Source: Bacteroidetes bacterium QS_8_68_28 (GTDB taxonomy: Bacteria; Bacteroidota; Rhodothermia; Rhodothermales; Salinibacteraceae). From it: a stretch of DNA of 41,615 bases. The DNA is taken from NCBI GenBank assembly GCA_003022485.1, contig PXTS01000078.1, positions 1 through 41,615 of the forward strand. Direction: 5' to 3'. Positions 7,450 through 15,562 of this stretch are shown here, piece after piece. Below the pieces are notes generated by a model. It was given only the letters and a program-made list of their open reading frames with translations. It was not told the DNA's origin and searched no databases. The position numbers were made by a program, and so were the translations under genes. Within the stretch, counting starts at the first letter, position 1; each line of letters starts with the position of its first letter.

Positions 7450-8712
7450 TCACGTCACCGGCCCGCCTGCATCGGGCAGGGGGGCCTCGCAGTGCGCGCC
7501 GGTCCGGGTGGCCTCCTCGATCAGGTCGAAGGCGTGGTCGACCTCCGCTTCGGTGTTCCACACGAAAGGGGCCATCCGCAAAAAGCGCCCCTGGCGGCTG
7601 TCGGTGTAGACGCCGCGTCGTTTGAGCCAGGCGCAGAGCCGGTCCGCTGCCTCGACCTCCAGAATGAGCATGGCGCCGCGCCGCCGGCGCTCGCGCGGGG
7701 AACGCAGCGACAGGCCTGCCGCATCGGCGCGGGCGATGCCGCGGGTCGTCTTGGCGAGGGCGTCCTCGCGCACCGCGTCCAGTCCCGCATCCAGCAGGAT
7801 CTTGACCCCCTCGACGGCGTGGTACATCGAGGCGACGGGCGTGGTGCCGCCCAGAAAGCGGCGGCGCACATCGGGGTGCGGCTCCGGGGCTTGGCGGAAG
7901 GCAAACGGCTCGGCGTCGCCGAACCAGCCGGTCAGGCGCGGGGTGAGTTCGAGCCCGTCGCGGAGGTAGACGAACGCATTGCCGGCAGAGCCGGAGCCTT
8001 CCTTGAGCAGCCCGCCGAGGTAGAGGTCGGCGTCCAGCTCGCGGACGCGCACCGGCATCGAGGCGGCGGCGTGGTAGCCGTCGAGCACGAAGAGGCCGCC
8101 GGCTTCGTGGGTGCGCGCGGCCACTTCCTCAAGAAAAGCCCCCGGCAGGCGCTCGCCGGTGGTAAAGCCAACATGACTGAGCGCCGCCAGCGCCGTGTCC
8201 GGGCCGAGGGCGTCCAGCACGGCCTCGCGGTCCACGAATCCCCTGGGGCCGGCAGGCACGACCGTGAGCGAGAGCCCCAGCAGGTCCTGCCACCGCTGCA
8301 CGCTGTGGAAGACAGAGGGAAACGCATTTTCGGTGACGACCACCTTGCGCCGATGCTCCGCGAGGATCTCCGGCGAGGAAAGCAGGCATTGCACGGCGTG
8401 ATGCACGCTGGGCTGCCAGAGGCACGTGCCGGGAGGAGCATCCAGGAGCGGCGCGACGAAACGGTCGCCCAGAAGCTCCGGCAGGCGCCACCAGCCGGTT
8501 TCGGGGCCGCCGTCCTCATCCGCGTCGCCGCGCTGCCAGCGCGTGTCGACGGCGTTCCAGGCGTCCACGCCGCGCTCGCGCCAGTCGCGGCAGAAGCGTT
8601 CCATCATCGCGGGCACGCTCCTCGGCATGAGGCCGTGGGTGAAGGCGCGCAGCTCGACGACCGGGTCGCCGTGCTCGTCGGTCGGCATCGCGTAGCGGGC
8701 GCGCAGGTCCAC
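7450..8712 (-). CDS. class V PLP-dependent enzyme, kynureninase-like
   Basis: About 420 residues if the GTG at 8712 (VDLRARYAMPTDEHG) is the start. An ATG at 8688 is also possible, and the open frame reaches 8820, but that would abut the divergent gene. The fold is an aminotransferase class V: a substrate-contact N-terminus, LDGYHAAASM giving the PLP-binding Asp, and LGGLLKEGSGSAGNAF holding the probable Schiff-base Lys. Sequence style (HVGFTTGERLPG, GFVDREAVLDALGP) is closest to kynureninase-like proteins. No other tryptophan-catabolism gene is nearby, so the substrate remains open. Confidence 0.75.
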   Translation of the reverse strand: MDLRARYAMPTDEHGDPVVELRAFTHGLMPRSVPAMMERFCRDWRERGVDAWNAVDTRWQRGDADEDGGPETGWWRLPELLGDRFVAPLLDAPPGTCLWQPSVHHAVQCLLSSPEILAEHRRKVVVTENAFPSVFHSVQRWQDLLGLSLTVVPAGPRGFVDREAVLDALGPDTALAALSHVGFTTGERLPGAFLEEVAARTHEAGGLFVLDGYHAAASMPVRVRELDADLYLGGLLKEGSGSAGNAFVYLRDGLELTPRLTGWFGDAEPFAFRQAPEPHPDVRRRFLGGTTPVASMYHAVEGVKILLDAGLDAVREDALAKTTRGIARADAAGLSLRSPRERRRRGAMLILEVEAADRLCAWLKRRGVYTDSRQGRFLRMAPFVWNTEAEVDHAFDLIEEATRTGAHCEAPLPDAGGPVT

Positions 8713-8819
8713 GGTTTGAGGGGGCACTCCGAGAGTACTTGTTCGCGTTGCGAACAGCGCGCGGGTGTGGGGGTTTTCTTGTTGCAAACGGTGCTCCAAA
8801 GATAGCCACGCGCCTGCCA

Positions 8820-9365
8820 ATGAGCGAGCCCCTCGACGATGCCCTGCCCGGCGACCTGCTGGCTGACGCGCCCGACAACGTCTTCGCTCGCATCGCGCGG
8901 CGCCATGCCGGGCGCGCGCCGACCGAGCGCCGCCGCCTGCTCACGCGCGACGTGGGCGAAGCCATTCCGTTCACGGGCACCGCCGGGCTGGGCGTGGCTC
9001 TCCTGCGCCCCACGCGCGTGGCCGTGACGCTCGCCCCGGGGCGCGCCACGCAGAACCACATCGGCGGGACGCACGCAGCGGCGCTGGCGCTCCTGGCCGA
9101 GACGGCCACCGGCCTGATCGTAGCGCAGAACGTGCCCTCGGGGAGCGCGCCGGTCCTCCGCTCGCTGGGGGTAGACTTCGAGTGCCGCGCCGAGGGCGCC
9201 CTGCGGGCGGAGGCCCAGTTCCCCGTCGAAGAGGCGCGGCGCATCCGCGCCCGGCCCGTCGGGAAGGTCGAAGCGCCCGTCACCGTCACCGACGCCGGCG
9301 GCCGCGAGCCGATCCGGGCCGCCCTCGACTGGGCATGGCTGCCGCGTGATCGTGTGGGGCTTTGA
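8820..9365 (+). CDS. hotdog-fold DUF4442/thioesterase-like protein
   Basis: A 181-residue protein starting MSEPLDD. The central part, with NHIGGTHAAALALLAETATG, matches the hotdog-fold helix region of DUF4442 and PaaI-like thioesterases, where HxGxxHxxAL lines the acyl-CoA site. It is transcribed away from the class V PLP gene, and the two share the 8713-8819 region. The acyl substrate is unknown. Confidence 0.7.
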   Translation: MSEPLDDALPGDLLADAPDNVFARIARRHAGRAPTERRRLLTRDVGEAIPFTGTAGLGVALLRPTRVAVTLAPGRATQNHIGGTHAAALALLAETATGLIVAQNVPSGSAPVLRSLGVDFECRAEGALRAEAQFPVEEARRIRARPVGKVEAPVTVTDAGGREPIRAALDWAWLPRDRVGL

Positions 9366-9368
9366 TCG

Positions 9369-9396
9369 GGCCGCAGACCGTAGACGGCGGTCTTTC
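9369..9396 (+). repeat. GACGGCG-type heptads downstream of a stop codon
   Basis: Four units beginning 3 nt after the TGA of the DUF4442 gene, including GACCGTA and GACGGCG. This is the same family as at 28567 and 7401. The rest of the gap to rpmA shows no convincing gene. Confidence 0.65.
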
Positions 9397-9496
9397 ATTC
9401 AGCGGGCCGCTCCGCTGGACCAGAAGGGCGTGAAGATGCCCCACTTCGCCACGCGGCACTTCAAGCAGCTCCCGCATCCGCGCGCCCGCCGCCGGA

Positions 9497-9531
9497 GGGT
9501 TGCAGCCCGCTGTCTGCGGCTTGCCGTCCGG
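9497..9531 (-). repeat. heptads following the rpmA stop codon
   Basis: On the minus strand five 7-nt units run on from the TGA at 9532-9534; four share the form GCRRRCY or close to it (for example GCAAGCC GCAGACA). A shorter 12-nt period repeat of CCGTCCGG (9524-9531 and 9536-9543) spans the same stop codon. Confidence 0.6.
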
Positions 9532-9789
9532 TCATCCGTCCGGCACGATGTGAACGTACTTGCGGTTGCCCTGGCTGCGCTGAAACTGCACCTCGCCGTG
9601 CGACTTGGCGAAGAGCGTGTCGTCCCCGCCGCGCCCGACGTTCTGGCCGGGGTGAAACTTCGTCCCGCGCTGGCGTACGATAATTGAGCCGGCTTTGACG
9701 AACTCGCCGCCGTAGGCTTTGACGCCGAGGTAACTGGGGTTGGAGTCGCGCCCGTTCTGGGTGGACCCCATGCCTTTCTTGTGAGCCAT
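9532..9789 (-). CDS. rpmA: 50S ribosomal protein L27
   Basis: An 85-residue ribosomal protein that reaches the peptidyl-transferase centre. Starts [16 protein letters not shown] and continues [22 protein letters not shown] and [17 protein letters not shown], all diagnostic. No N-terminal pre-sequence of the Firmicutes type is present. It lies 55 nt downstream of rplU, the universal L21-L27 order. The leader is five pyrimidine-rich heptads ending at the ATG (9790-9824 on the complement). Confidence 0.97.
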   Translation of the reverse strand: MAHKKGMGSTQNGRDSNPSYLGVKAYGGEFVKAGSIIVRQRGTKFHPGQNVGRGGDDTLFAKSHGEVQFQRSQGNRKYVHIVPDG

Positions 9790-9838
9790 TGGTCTGTTGA
9801 GGGAAGGGGAAAGAAGGGAAGGGGCGTGGCAGGGCTAC

Positions 9839-9876
9839 GCTTCGTCAGTCGCTTCGCGCTTCGTCAGTCGCTTCGC
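9839..9876. repeat. 19-bp perfect tandem duplication across the rplU stop codon
   Basis: GCTTCGTCAGTCGCTTCGC occurs at 9839-9857 and 9858-9876. The rplU stop (9845-9847) lies in the downstream copy. Because 19 is not a multiple of three, the same TCA triplet in the other copy is read in another frame. Confidence 0.9.
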
Positions 9877-10285
9877 TGTCTGCTTCGGCCGTTGCGGCGT
9901 TGCCGCTGTCGGACGTGTTGCCGCTTTCGGGCGTAGCGTTTTCGGAAGCGCCGTTTTCGGAAGCGCCGTTCACGGCCAGGTCTTCGACCCGAATCTGCGT
10001 GTACTGCTGGCGGTGGCCTTTCTTCTTGCGGTAGCGCTTGCGGCGTTTCTTTTTGAAGACGATAACCTTGTCGCCTTTAACGTGCTCGGTGACGCGCGCG
10101 GTCACGGAGGCGTCCTCCACGGTCGGGGTGCCCACCGTCACGTCGCCGTCCTCGTCGGAGACGAGCAACACGCGCTCGAAAGTGAGCAGGTCATCGGCCT
10201 CGGCCTCGCGCTGGTGCGGCACGTAGAGCGTCTCGCCGTCGCGGACCTTGAACTGCTTGTCGGAGATGTCGACGATGGCGTACAT
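9845..10285 (-). CDS. rplU: 50S ribosomal protein L21 with acidic C-terminal tail
   Basis: A 146-residue protein; the start MYAIVDISDKQF at 10285 is the conserved L21 start, not the longer open frame. Residues 1-103 are standard L21 (DKVIVFKKKRRKRYRKKKGHRQ, then YTQIRVEDL). L21 usually ends near residue 103. Here about 43 extra residues follow, rich in Ala, Glu, Asp, Ser and Asn, and built partly by tandem duplications at 9937-9966 and across the stop codon. The tail is probably disordered. First gene of the rplU-rpmA pair. Confidence 0.96.
   Translation of the reverse strand: MYAIVDISDKQFKVRDGETLYVPHQREAEADDLLTFERVLLVSDEDGDVTVGTPTVEDASVTARVTEHVKGDKVIVFKKKRRKRYRKKKGHRQQYTQIRVEDLAVNGASENGASENATPESGNTSDSGNAATAEADSEATDEARSD
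9937..9966. repeat. 15-bp perfect tandem duplication inside rplU
   Basis: CGTTTTCGGAAGCGC occurs at 9937-9951 and 9952-9966. It adds an in-frame five-residue repeat (NGASE) to the L21 tail. Confidence 0.9.
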
Positions 10286-10346
10286 AGCGAGGCGCTCGGG
10301 TGGGGAAGGCCAGAAAGCAGCAGACGGGCGCGTGGCCCGCTCACAG

Positions 10347-10359
10347 CTTATAACTATAT
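10347..10359 (-). promoter_or_regulatory. putative promoter core upstream of rplU
   Basis: The complement reads ATATAGTTATAAG, an isolated A+T island in G+C-rich surroundings, 62 nt before the rplU start. It contains TATAGT. No clear -33 box is visible, so this is a weak call. Confidence 0.35.
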
Positions 10360-10502
10360 GTCCCGGCGGGCTTTGTTTCCGCGCCGGTCCGTTCGCTTCT
10401 CGTGAAGAACGGATGTCGAGGGAAGGGGAAGAGGAAAAAAGGAAAGAGGGAGCGCTTTCTTTGAGCCGCCTGCCGCTCCTTCTTCGAAGCCCCCGGCCAC
10501 GC

Positions 10503-11159
10503 ATGACGATTGACGTTCCCGGTCACGCCGAGCCCCTTCGCCCCGGCAAGCTCCTGTGTATCGGGCGCAACTATGCCGAGCACGCTGCCGAGATGAAGAG
10601 CGAGGTGCCCGATGAGCCGATGGTTTTTCTGAAGCCCTCCACCGCGCTCGTCCGCGACGAGGGAACCGTCGTCCTGCCGCCGCAGTCCGAGGAGGTGCAC
10701 CACGAGGTCGAGCTGGTCGCCGTGATCGGCACGGGGGGGAAGAACATCGCCGAAGCGGACGCGCTCGGCCACGTGACCGGCTACGCGGCGGGCCTGGACA
10801 TGACCGCGCGCGACCTCCAGCGGGAAGCGAAGGAGCGCCGCCACCCGTGGAGCGTGGCCAAAGGCTTCGACACCTTCGCCCCGCTCGGTCCCATCGCGCC
10901 TCCCCAGGAGGCCCCCGGCGTGCAGGAAGCGGCGGTTCGCCTGTTGGTGAACGGCGAGACGCGCCAAGACGGTCACACGCGCCACATGATTTTCTCCGTC
11001 GCGCAGCTCGTGGCGTACTGCTCGCGGGTCTTCACGCTGGAGGCCGGCGACCTCATCTACACCGGCACGCCGGAGGGCGTGGGGCCGGTCGAAGACGGCG
11101 ACCAGTTGGAAGCTCGCGTCGAGGGCCTGCCGCCCCTTCGGATGGACGTGGGGCGGTAG
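10503..11159 (+). CDS. fumarylacetoacetate hydrolase (FAH) family protein
   Basis: A 218-residue enzyme starting MTIDVPGH. It has the compact FAH fold: LLCIGRNYAEHAAEM, MVFLKPSTAL, the metal-binding HHEVELVAVIG and GYAAGLDMTARDLQ, then the late LIYTGTPEGVGPV. Members act as acylpyruvases, oxaloacetate decarboxylases or 2-keto-4-pentenoate hydratases with Mg2+; the sequence does not choose among them. It is divergent from rplU and preceded by heptad-like units (four of six begin GC) ending at its ATG. Confidence 0.88.
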   Translation: MTIDVPGHAEPLRPGKLLCIGRNYAEHAAEMKSEVPDEPMVFLKPSTALVRDEGTVVLPPQSEEVHHEVELVAVIGTGGKNIAEADALGHVTGYAAGLDMTARDLQREAKERRHPWSVAKGFDTFAPLGPIAPPQEAPGVQEAAVRLLVNGETRQDGHTRHMIFSVAQLVAYCSRVFTLEAGDLIYTGTPEGVGPVEDGDQLEARVEGLPPLRMDVGR

Positions 11160-11206
11160 CCGGGCGACCGTCGTGCGACGGGCCCGGTCCCGGTTCGCTG
11201 TCGGGG

Positions 11207-12283
11207 CTACTCGAAGTGTTCTTCGATCACCGCCACGGTGCGGTCGAGGTCGTTGCCCGAGACGTCGCGGTGGGTCGTGGCACGCACGGTGCGCGGGCCG
11301 AAGACGGTCATCAGCACGTTCTCGTTTTCGAGGATTTCGACGACCGTGGCAGCGTCCATATCCGTCGTTTCGAAGATGACGATGTTCGTGTCCACCGCCT
11401 GCGGGTCTACCTCGAAGGCTGGCAGTGCGGCGAGCGTGCGGGCGAGGCGCTCGGCGCGGGCGTGGTCGCGGGCTAGCCCGGCGCGGTGATGCTCGATGGC
11501 GTAGCGGCCCGCCGCCGCGAGGACGCCGGCCTGCCGCATCCCGCCGCCGAAGGCTTTGCGCCGCCGCCGCGCTCGCGTGATCGTGTCCTGCGGCCCGCAG
11601 AGGACCGAGCCGACGGGCGCGCCGAGTCCTTTCGAGAGGGCGACCCAGGCGGTGTCGAAAGGGGCGGCGAGGTCCGCCGGCGCGGCGCCGGTGGCCTCGG
11701 CAGCGTTCCACAGGCGCGCGCCGTCCAGGTGCAGCTTCAGACCGCGCGAGCGCGCTGCCTCGGCGACGGCCTCCTGGCGTGCGGGGCGGCCGGCCACGCC
11801 GCCGGCCTTGTTGGCGGTGTTCTCCATGCAGACGAGCCGCGTGTGCGGGGCTACGTCCGCTTCGGGGCGCATCGCTTCGGCCACGTGCCCGGGCGCGAGG
11901 CGTCCCCGGTCGCCCTCCACCGGGCGCAGCTGGATGCCCGACAGGAGCGCCGGCGCGCCGCTTTCGTAGTTGAAGATGTGGCTCGTCGCTTCGACGATCA
12001 CTTCGTCGCCGGGCTGGGTGTGCACCGCCAGGGCGAGCTGGTTGGCCATCACGCCGCTGGGCACGAAGAGGCCCGCCTCCATGCCCAGCAGCCTTGCTAC
12101 GCGCTCCTGGAGGCGGTTCACCGTCGGGTCTTCGCCGTACACGTCGTCGCCGACTTCGGCAGAGGCCATCGCCTCGCGCATCCCCTCCGACGGGCGCGTC
12201 ACCGTGTCGCTGCGCAGGTCTACGGGGTCTTGCTTTTTGGTTTTCGGTTGTTGGCTGGCTCGGGAGTCAGAAGCTGTTGCCAT
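11207..12283 (-). CDS. ltaE: low-specificity L-threonine aldolase
   Basis: A 358-residue cytoplasmic PLP enzyme cleaving threonine or allo-threonine to glycine and acetaldehyde. The family start [15 protein letters not shown] is found near residue 21, followed by [10 protein letters not shown]. The PLP lysine is Lys218 in [12 protein letters not shown], and [11 protein letters not shown] gives the cofactor Asp. The first 20 residues are a Gln-, Lys- and Pro-rich extension encoded by A/C-rich heptads, so the heptad pattern runs past the start codon. It is 43 nt downstream of mtgA on the same strand. Confidence 0.93.
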   Translation of the reverse strand: MATASDSRASQQPKTKKQDPVDLRSDTVTRPSEGMREAMASAEVGDDVYGEDPTVNRLQERVARLLGMEAGLFVPSGVMANQLALAVHTQPGDEVIVEATSHIFNYESGAPALLSGIQLRPVEGDRGRLAPGHVAEAMRPEADVAPHTRLVCMENTANKAGGVAGRPARQEAVAEAARSRGLKLHLDGARLWNAAEATGAAPADLAAPFDTAWVALSKGLGAPVGSVLCGPQDTITRARRRRKAFGGGMRQAGVLAAAGRYAIEHHRAGLARDHARAERLARTLAALPAFEVDPQAVDTNIVIFETTDMDAATVVEILENENVLMTVFGPRTVRATTHRDVSGNDLDRTVAVIEEHFE

Positions 12284-12325
12284 CGCTTCGGAAGCTCACC
12301 AATCGAAAATCCATAATCGAAAATC
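12284..12325 (-). repeat. heptad leader array before the threonine aldolase
   Basis: On the complement, six 7-nt units end at 12284, directly before the ATG (12281-12283). The four more distal ones (12298-12325) are near GATTTTC, which occurs twice. The array fills the gap from mtgA. Confidence 0.8.
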
Positions 12326-12326
12326 G

Positions 12327-13058
12327 CTAATGCCCCATTTGCCGCATCCGGCCCAGGATCTCGGCGGTGTAGCCATCCATCGCCTGGGGGGCGCGCTCGC
12401 GTGGATTGGGCACGATGGCCGCCAGCGTGGCGCTCTGGTAGCGGCTCAGCCCCTCGGCGGGGGTGCCGTAGTACCGCTCGGCGGCGGCCTCGATGCCGTA
12501 GATCCCGCGCCCGAACTCGATCACGTTGAGATACAGCTCCAGGATGCGCTCCTTCGACAGGATCAACTCGGCCAGGTACGTCAGTGGCAGCTCGACGGCC
12601 TTGCGGACGTAGGAGCTGTGGGTGGTCTGAAACAGGTTTTTGACAAGCTGCTGTGTGATCGTCGAGCCGCCGCGATAGGTTTCTCCACGCGCGAGGTTTT
12701 CGCGCGCGGCTTTCTCGACGGCCTCCCAGTCGGCCCCGCTGTGGTCGTAGAAACGAGTGTCCTCCGCCGCCACCAGCGCGTGGGGCACGTACTCGCTCAT
12801 CTGCTCGTAGCCGACCGGGTCGTAGCGCTTTTCGTACGCTTCTTCGTCGAAAAGCGCCTCGATGCGCTGCTGCATCTGCACGCCCGTGGTGGGCGGGAAG
12901 ACGGCCGTGTAGGCCAGCAGGCAAAGCGTGCAGAGGCCGTAGTACGTCACCAGCGCGATGAGCGCGGTCACCAGCACGTGCCGCACGAACGTCCTCACGC
13001 GTCCTCCGAGCGAGCCGGACGACTGAGAGGCGCGTTGCTGGGAGGAGGTGTCGGCCAC
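12327..13058 (-). CDS. mtgA: monofunctional peptidoglycan glycosyltransferase (GT51)
   Basis: About 243 residues from a GTG at 13058 ([12 protein letters not shown]). The open frame extends to a TTG at 13079, but the GTG fits the phased pyrimidine leader better. A single membrane anchor lies near residues 25-50. GT51 motifs are all present: [13 protein letters not shown] with the catalytic Glu, [15 protein letters not shown], and [15 protein letters not shown]. No transpeptidase domain follows, so it only polymerises glycan strands from lipid II in the periplasm. It lies upstream of the aldolase gene and may share its transcript. Confidence 0.93.
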   Translation of the reverse strand: MADTSSQQRASQSSGSLGGRVRTFVRHVLVTALIALVTYYGLCTLCLLAYTAVFPPTTGVQMQQRIEALFDEEAYEKRYDPVGYEQMSEYVPHALVAAEDTRFYDHSGADWEAVEKAARENLARGETYRGGSTITQQLVKNLFQTTHSSYVRKAVELPLTYLAELILSKERILELYLNVIEFGRGIYGIEAAAERYYGTPAEGLSRYQSATLAAIVPNPRERAPQAMDGYTAEILGRMRQMGH

Positions 13059-13154
13059 AGGGGGAGGGGCGAAAAGCAAGGAGGCGGCGCGGGGAGCGAA
13101 ACGCCCCGGTCCCTCATTTTACGAGCGGGCGCGGCAGAAGCGAAAGCCCGTCCT

Positions 13155-13186
13155 TACGTACCCGTGTCCCTACGTACCCGTGTGCT
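13155..13186. repeat. 16-bp imperfect tandem duplication
   Basis: TACGTACCCGTGTCCC at 13155-13170 is followed by a copy at 13171-13186 identical over its first 13 bases. Lies between mtgA and greA. Confidence 0.85.
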
Positions 13187-13198
13187 ACGCGCCCCTTT

Positions 13199-13214
13199 CC
13201 CGCCAAACGGCGGG
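13199..13214 (-). other. 6-bp hairpin downstream of greA
   Basis: CCCGCC, a 4-nt loop and GGCGGG lie just past the greA stop. No T-run follows on the minus strand, so it is a weak or non-classical terminator. An 18-nt period repeat of CAAACGGCGG (13204 and 13222) overlaps it and the greA stop. Confidence 0.4.
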
Positions 13215-13220
13215 CGCCTG

Positions 13221-13721
13221 TCAAACGGCGGCCGCTTGGTCGCGGCTGATCTCCAGGACCTCGAACGTAACCGTGCCGGCGGGCACGTCCACCTCTACCT
13301 GCTCGCCCTCCTCGCTGCCCAGCAGGCCCTTTCCGACAGGGCTATTCACAGAAATTTTGCCTTCCGAGATGTCGGCCTCCTGCTCGGAGACAAGCGTGTA
13401 GGTCTGCTCCGCGTCGTTGGAGAGGTTCTTCACACGCACGTTCGAGAGAATGTATGCCTTCGAGGCGTCCACCTGGCTTTCGTCCACGACGCGGGCGCGG
13501 GCGAGGGCGTCTTCGAGCTTGTTGATGCGCGCTTCGAGCTTGCCCTGCTCCTCTTTGGCCGCGTCGTACTCGGCGTTCTCCGAGAGGTCGCCTTTAGCGC
13601 GCGCCTCGGCGATCTCTTCGGAAATGCGCGGCCGCTCGGTGTGCTTGAGGTGGTGGAGTTCCTCCTTAAGCTCTTCGAGGCCCTCTTCGGTGAGGTACAC
13701 GGTTTGCTGCTCGTCTTCCAT
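13221..13721 (-). CDS. greA: transcription elongation factor GreA
   Basis: A 166-residue factor that rescues backtracked RNA polymerase by stimulating RNA cleavage. The start [18 protein letters not shown] at 13721 is the family start. The N-terminal coiled coil (about 10-80) has [27 protein letters not shown], with the acidic tip [12 protein letters not shown], and the C-terminal FKBP-like part ends [18 protein letters not shown]. Length matches the family (about 158). The leader is five pyrimidine-rich heptads such as CTTTTCG ending at the ATG. Confidence 0.96.
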   Translation of the reverse strand: MEDEQQTVYLTEEGLEELKEELHHLKHTERPRISEEIAEARAKGDLSENAEYDAAKEEQGKLEARINKLEDALARARVVDESQVDASKAYILSNVRVKNLSNDAEQTYTLVSEQEADISEGKISVNSPVGKGLLGSEEGEQVEVDVPAGTVTFEVLEISRDQAAAV

Positions 13722-14078
13722 GAATGCGGGGCGGGCGAAAAGGAGAAAGGAAAAGCCACGCCCCTCCGCACAAAGAGGGGCGCAGCTTGGGATGTTCGTT
13801 AATCGGGACCTTCTGCACGCGCGCCGGGCGGGAAAGATCCGCCGCTGGGCGTGCTGCATGTTTCGTGTCATGCATGTTTCGTGTTGTGTTAGGACTGCCG
13901 GGTTGCGGTCGTAACGGGTTGCGGTTCGCAAAAAGCACACGCGAGCGTCAGCGCCTTCGGGCGAGGCGCCGCCGGCAGAGAAAGCCCGAGGCGCGTCGGT
14001 TGGGCGACTCTGCGAACCCCCCACCATTACGAAACACGCCCGATGCGGCATGACCCTCCCATGCGGCATGTCCCCCCT
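13722..14078. other. intergenic region without a gene, three tandem duplications
   Basis: No credible open frame. It holds the greA leader and three neighbouring two-copy repeats: TGCATGTTTCGTGT (13855 and 13871, period 16), CGGGTTGCGGT (13899 and 13915, period 16) and ATGCGGCATG (14043 and 14061, period 18). A promoter for greA must lie here but none is clear. Confidence 0.6.
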
Positions 14079-14714
14079 TCACCAGCTGGCCCGCTCGGAG
14101 GAGGGGCGGGCCGGGACGTCGTCGCTGGCGGAGGTGCTGCCTGCGGGGGCGAGGCGCACTACGCGGCGGGCCGTCCAGTAGGTGTCCTGCCAGTATTCGC
14201 GCTCCAGGGGCGAAATCGTCGGTCCCGCGCTGGTGGAGGCGTGGGCAAACTCGCCGTCGCCGACGTAGACGCCGACGTGGCGCCCCTTACCGCCGGGGCG
14301 AAAGAACACGAGGTCGCCGGCGCGCAGGTTGCTTCGGGGAACGGGCTCCCCTTCTTGCACCTGCGAGCGCGTGGACCGCGAGAGCTGCACGTCCAGCGTG
14401 TTCTCGAAGACGCGCTGCATGAAGCCGGAGCAGTCCACGCCACGCCGCGTGGTACCGCCCCTCCGGTAGGGCGTGCCTTCCCAGTGGCGCGTCTCGGCGC
14501 GCAGGGCAGAGGCGAGGCGGGTCGCCGGGACGCCTGCGCTGTCGGAAGCCGCGCGGCTCGGATTTTCGGACGAGGGCTCCTGCGAAGCAGTCGCCGGGTC
14601 CGAGGACGCGCAGCCGGAGAGCGCCGGTGTGAACGCCACCGTGCAGAGCGTGGCGACCAGCCCCAGCGTGGTAACGCGCAGAAGCAGCCGGCAAAAGGGG
14701 GCAGAGCGACGCAT
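14079..14714 (-). CDS. NlpC/P60 (C40) peptidase lipoprotein
   Basis: A 211-residue lipoprotein; the start MRRSAPFCRLLL at 14714 gives a proper signal peptide ending in the lipobox LSGC. After a Ser/Ala/Pro linker comes the NlpC/P60 domain: the catalytic Cys95 in VDCSGFMQ, then LRAGDLVFFRPG and RHVGVYVGDGEFAHAS with the His. Such enzymes cut the D-Glu to diaminopimelate bond in murein stem peptides at the inner face of the outer membrane. Divergent from the bacilliredoxin gene. Confidence 0.92.
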   Translation of the reverse strand: MRRSAPFCRLLLRVTTLGLVATLCTVAFTPALSGCASSDPATASQEPSSENPSRAASDSAGVPATRLASALRAETRHWEGTPYRRGGTTRRGVDCSGFMQRVFENTLDVQLSRSTRSQVQEGEPVPRSNLRAGDLVFFRPGGKGRHVGVYVGDGEFAHASTSAGPTISPLEREYWQDTYWTARRVVRLAPAGSTSASDDVPARPSSERASW

Positions 14715-14914
14715 GGGCCGGAGCAGATGAAGAGAAAAGGCAACGCCGACTGACCTGACACGCAATTTTAATGCCGCGCCGAGGCAAAGTCAAGATGGCG
14801 CGGCGCTTGCGCGGGGGCCGGATCATCGCAGGCGCGCGATTGTACCGAGCCATGACGTGCCCGCAGGCAAACCGCCGCGTTCCCTTCTCTCCCACAAGCA
14901 AGCCGCCTTCAGCC

Positions 14915-15481
14915 ATGCCGTACCCCGAAGCAATGGTCCAGCCGATGCGCGAGGAACTCACGCGCCTCGGCGTGGACGAACTGACCACCGCCGCCGACGT
15001 GGACGCCGCCTTCGACGAGGCCGGCGAGGACACGATGCTGCTGGTTATCAACTCCGTCTGCGGGTGCGCGGCGGCCAACGCCCGCCCCGCCGTAGCGATG
15101 GCGCGCCAGAGCGGCGGCCCGCAGCCGGAGCGCTACGTGACGGTCTTTGCCGGGCAGGACACCGAGGCCACCGCGCAGGCGCGCGAGAAGCTGCCGGGGG
15201 TGCCGCCGTCGTCGCCGTTTCTGGCGCTCTTCAAGGGCGGGCAGCCCGTCTCCATCATCGAGCGGCGCCAGATCGAGGGCCGCTCCGCGCAGGCCATCGC
15301 CTCCGACCTCACCGACGCCTTCGAGGAGCACTGCGAAGGCGGGACCGAGACCCCCGAGGAGGTCGAACGTCCCGCACCCGGGGACGCCGGCAGCGACCCC
15401 GCGACCGGCGAGAACGGCGCAGGCGAGGCGTCCGACCCGAGCGGCGACGGCCTGCCGGACACGTTCCGCTCCATCACGTGA
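14915..15481 (+). CDS. BrxA/BrxB-family bacilliredoxin (DUF1094)
   Basis: A 188-residue protein starting MPYPEAMVQPMREEL, the typical YphP/YqiW start. The active site SVCGCAA (Cys49, Cys51) follows VINSVCGCAAANARPA, and FALFKGG-like FLALFKGGQPV and ERRQIEGRSA complete the family pattern. In Firmicutes these proteins remove bacillithiol from oxidised proteins. Members normally have about 145 residues; here some 45 extra acidic, Pro- and Gly-rich residues follow. Pairs with a wax ester synthase gene 81 nt downstream. Confidence 0.9.
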   Translation: MPYPEAMVQPMREELTRLGVDELTTAADVDAAFDEAGEDTMLLVINSVCGCAAANARPAVAMARQSGGPQPERYVTVFAGQDTEATAQAREKLPGVPPSSPFLALFKGGQPVSIIERRQIEGRSAQAIASDLTDAFEEHCEGGTETPEEVERPAPGDAGSDPATGENGAGEASDPSGDGLPDTFRSIT

Positions 15482-15562
15482 GCGGCCCCGCCTCGAACGC
15501 GCCGCGCGGATGCAGTAGGCGAGCGCAACGCCCGGTTCCTTCGGTGCTTCCCGCCTTCGCCC

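Noticed and set aside
8760-8800. Shared 12-mer TTGCAAACGGTG at 8782 and near 33758 as a common operator
   Set aside because: Only two copies are seen, at different distances from the starts, so chance or an old repeat cannot be excluded.
9391-9496. Small frames between the DUF4442 gene and rpmA, one with a CxxCxxC pattern
   Set aside because: Two overlapping frames look equally protein-like, there is no good start or leader, and no family is recognised.
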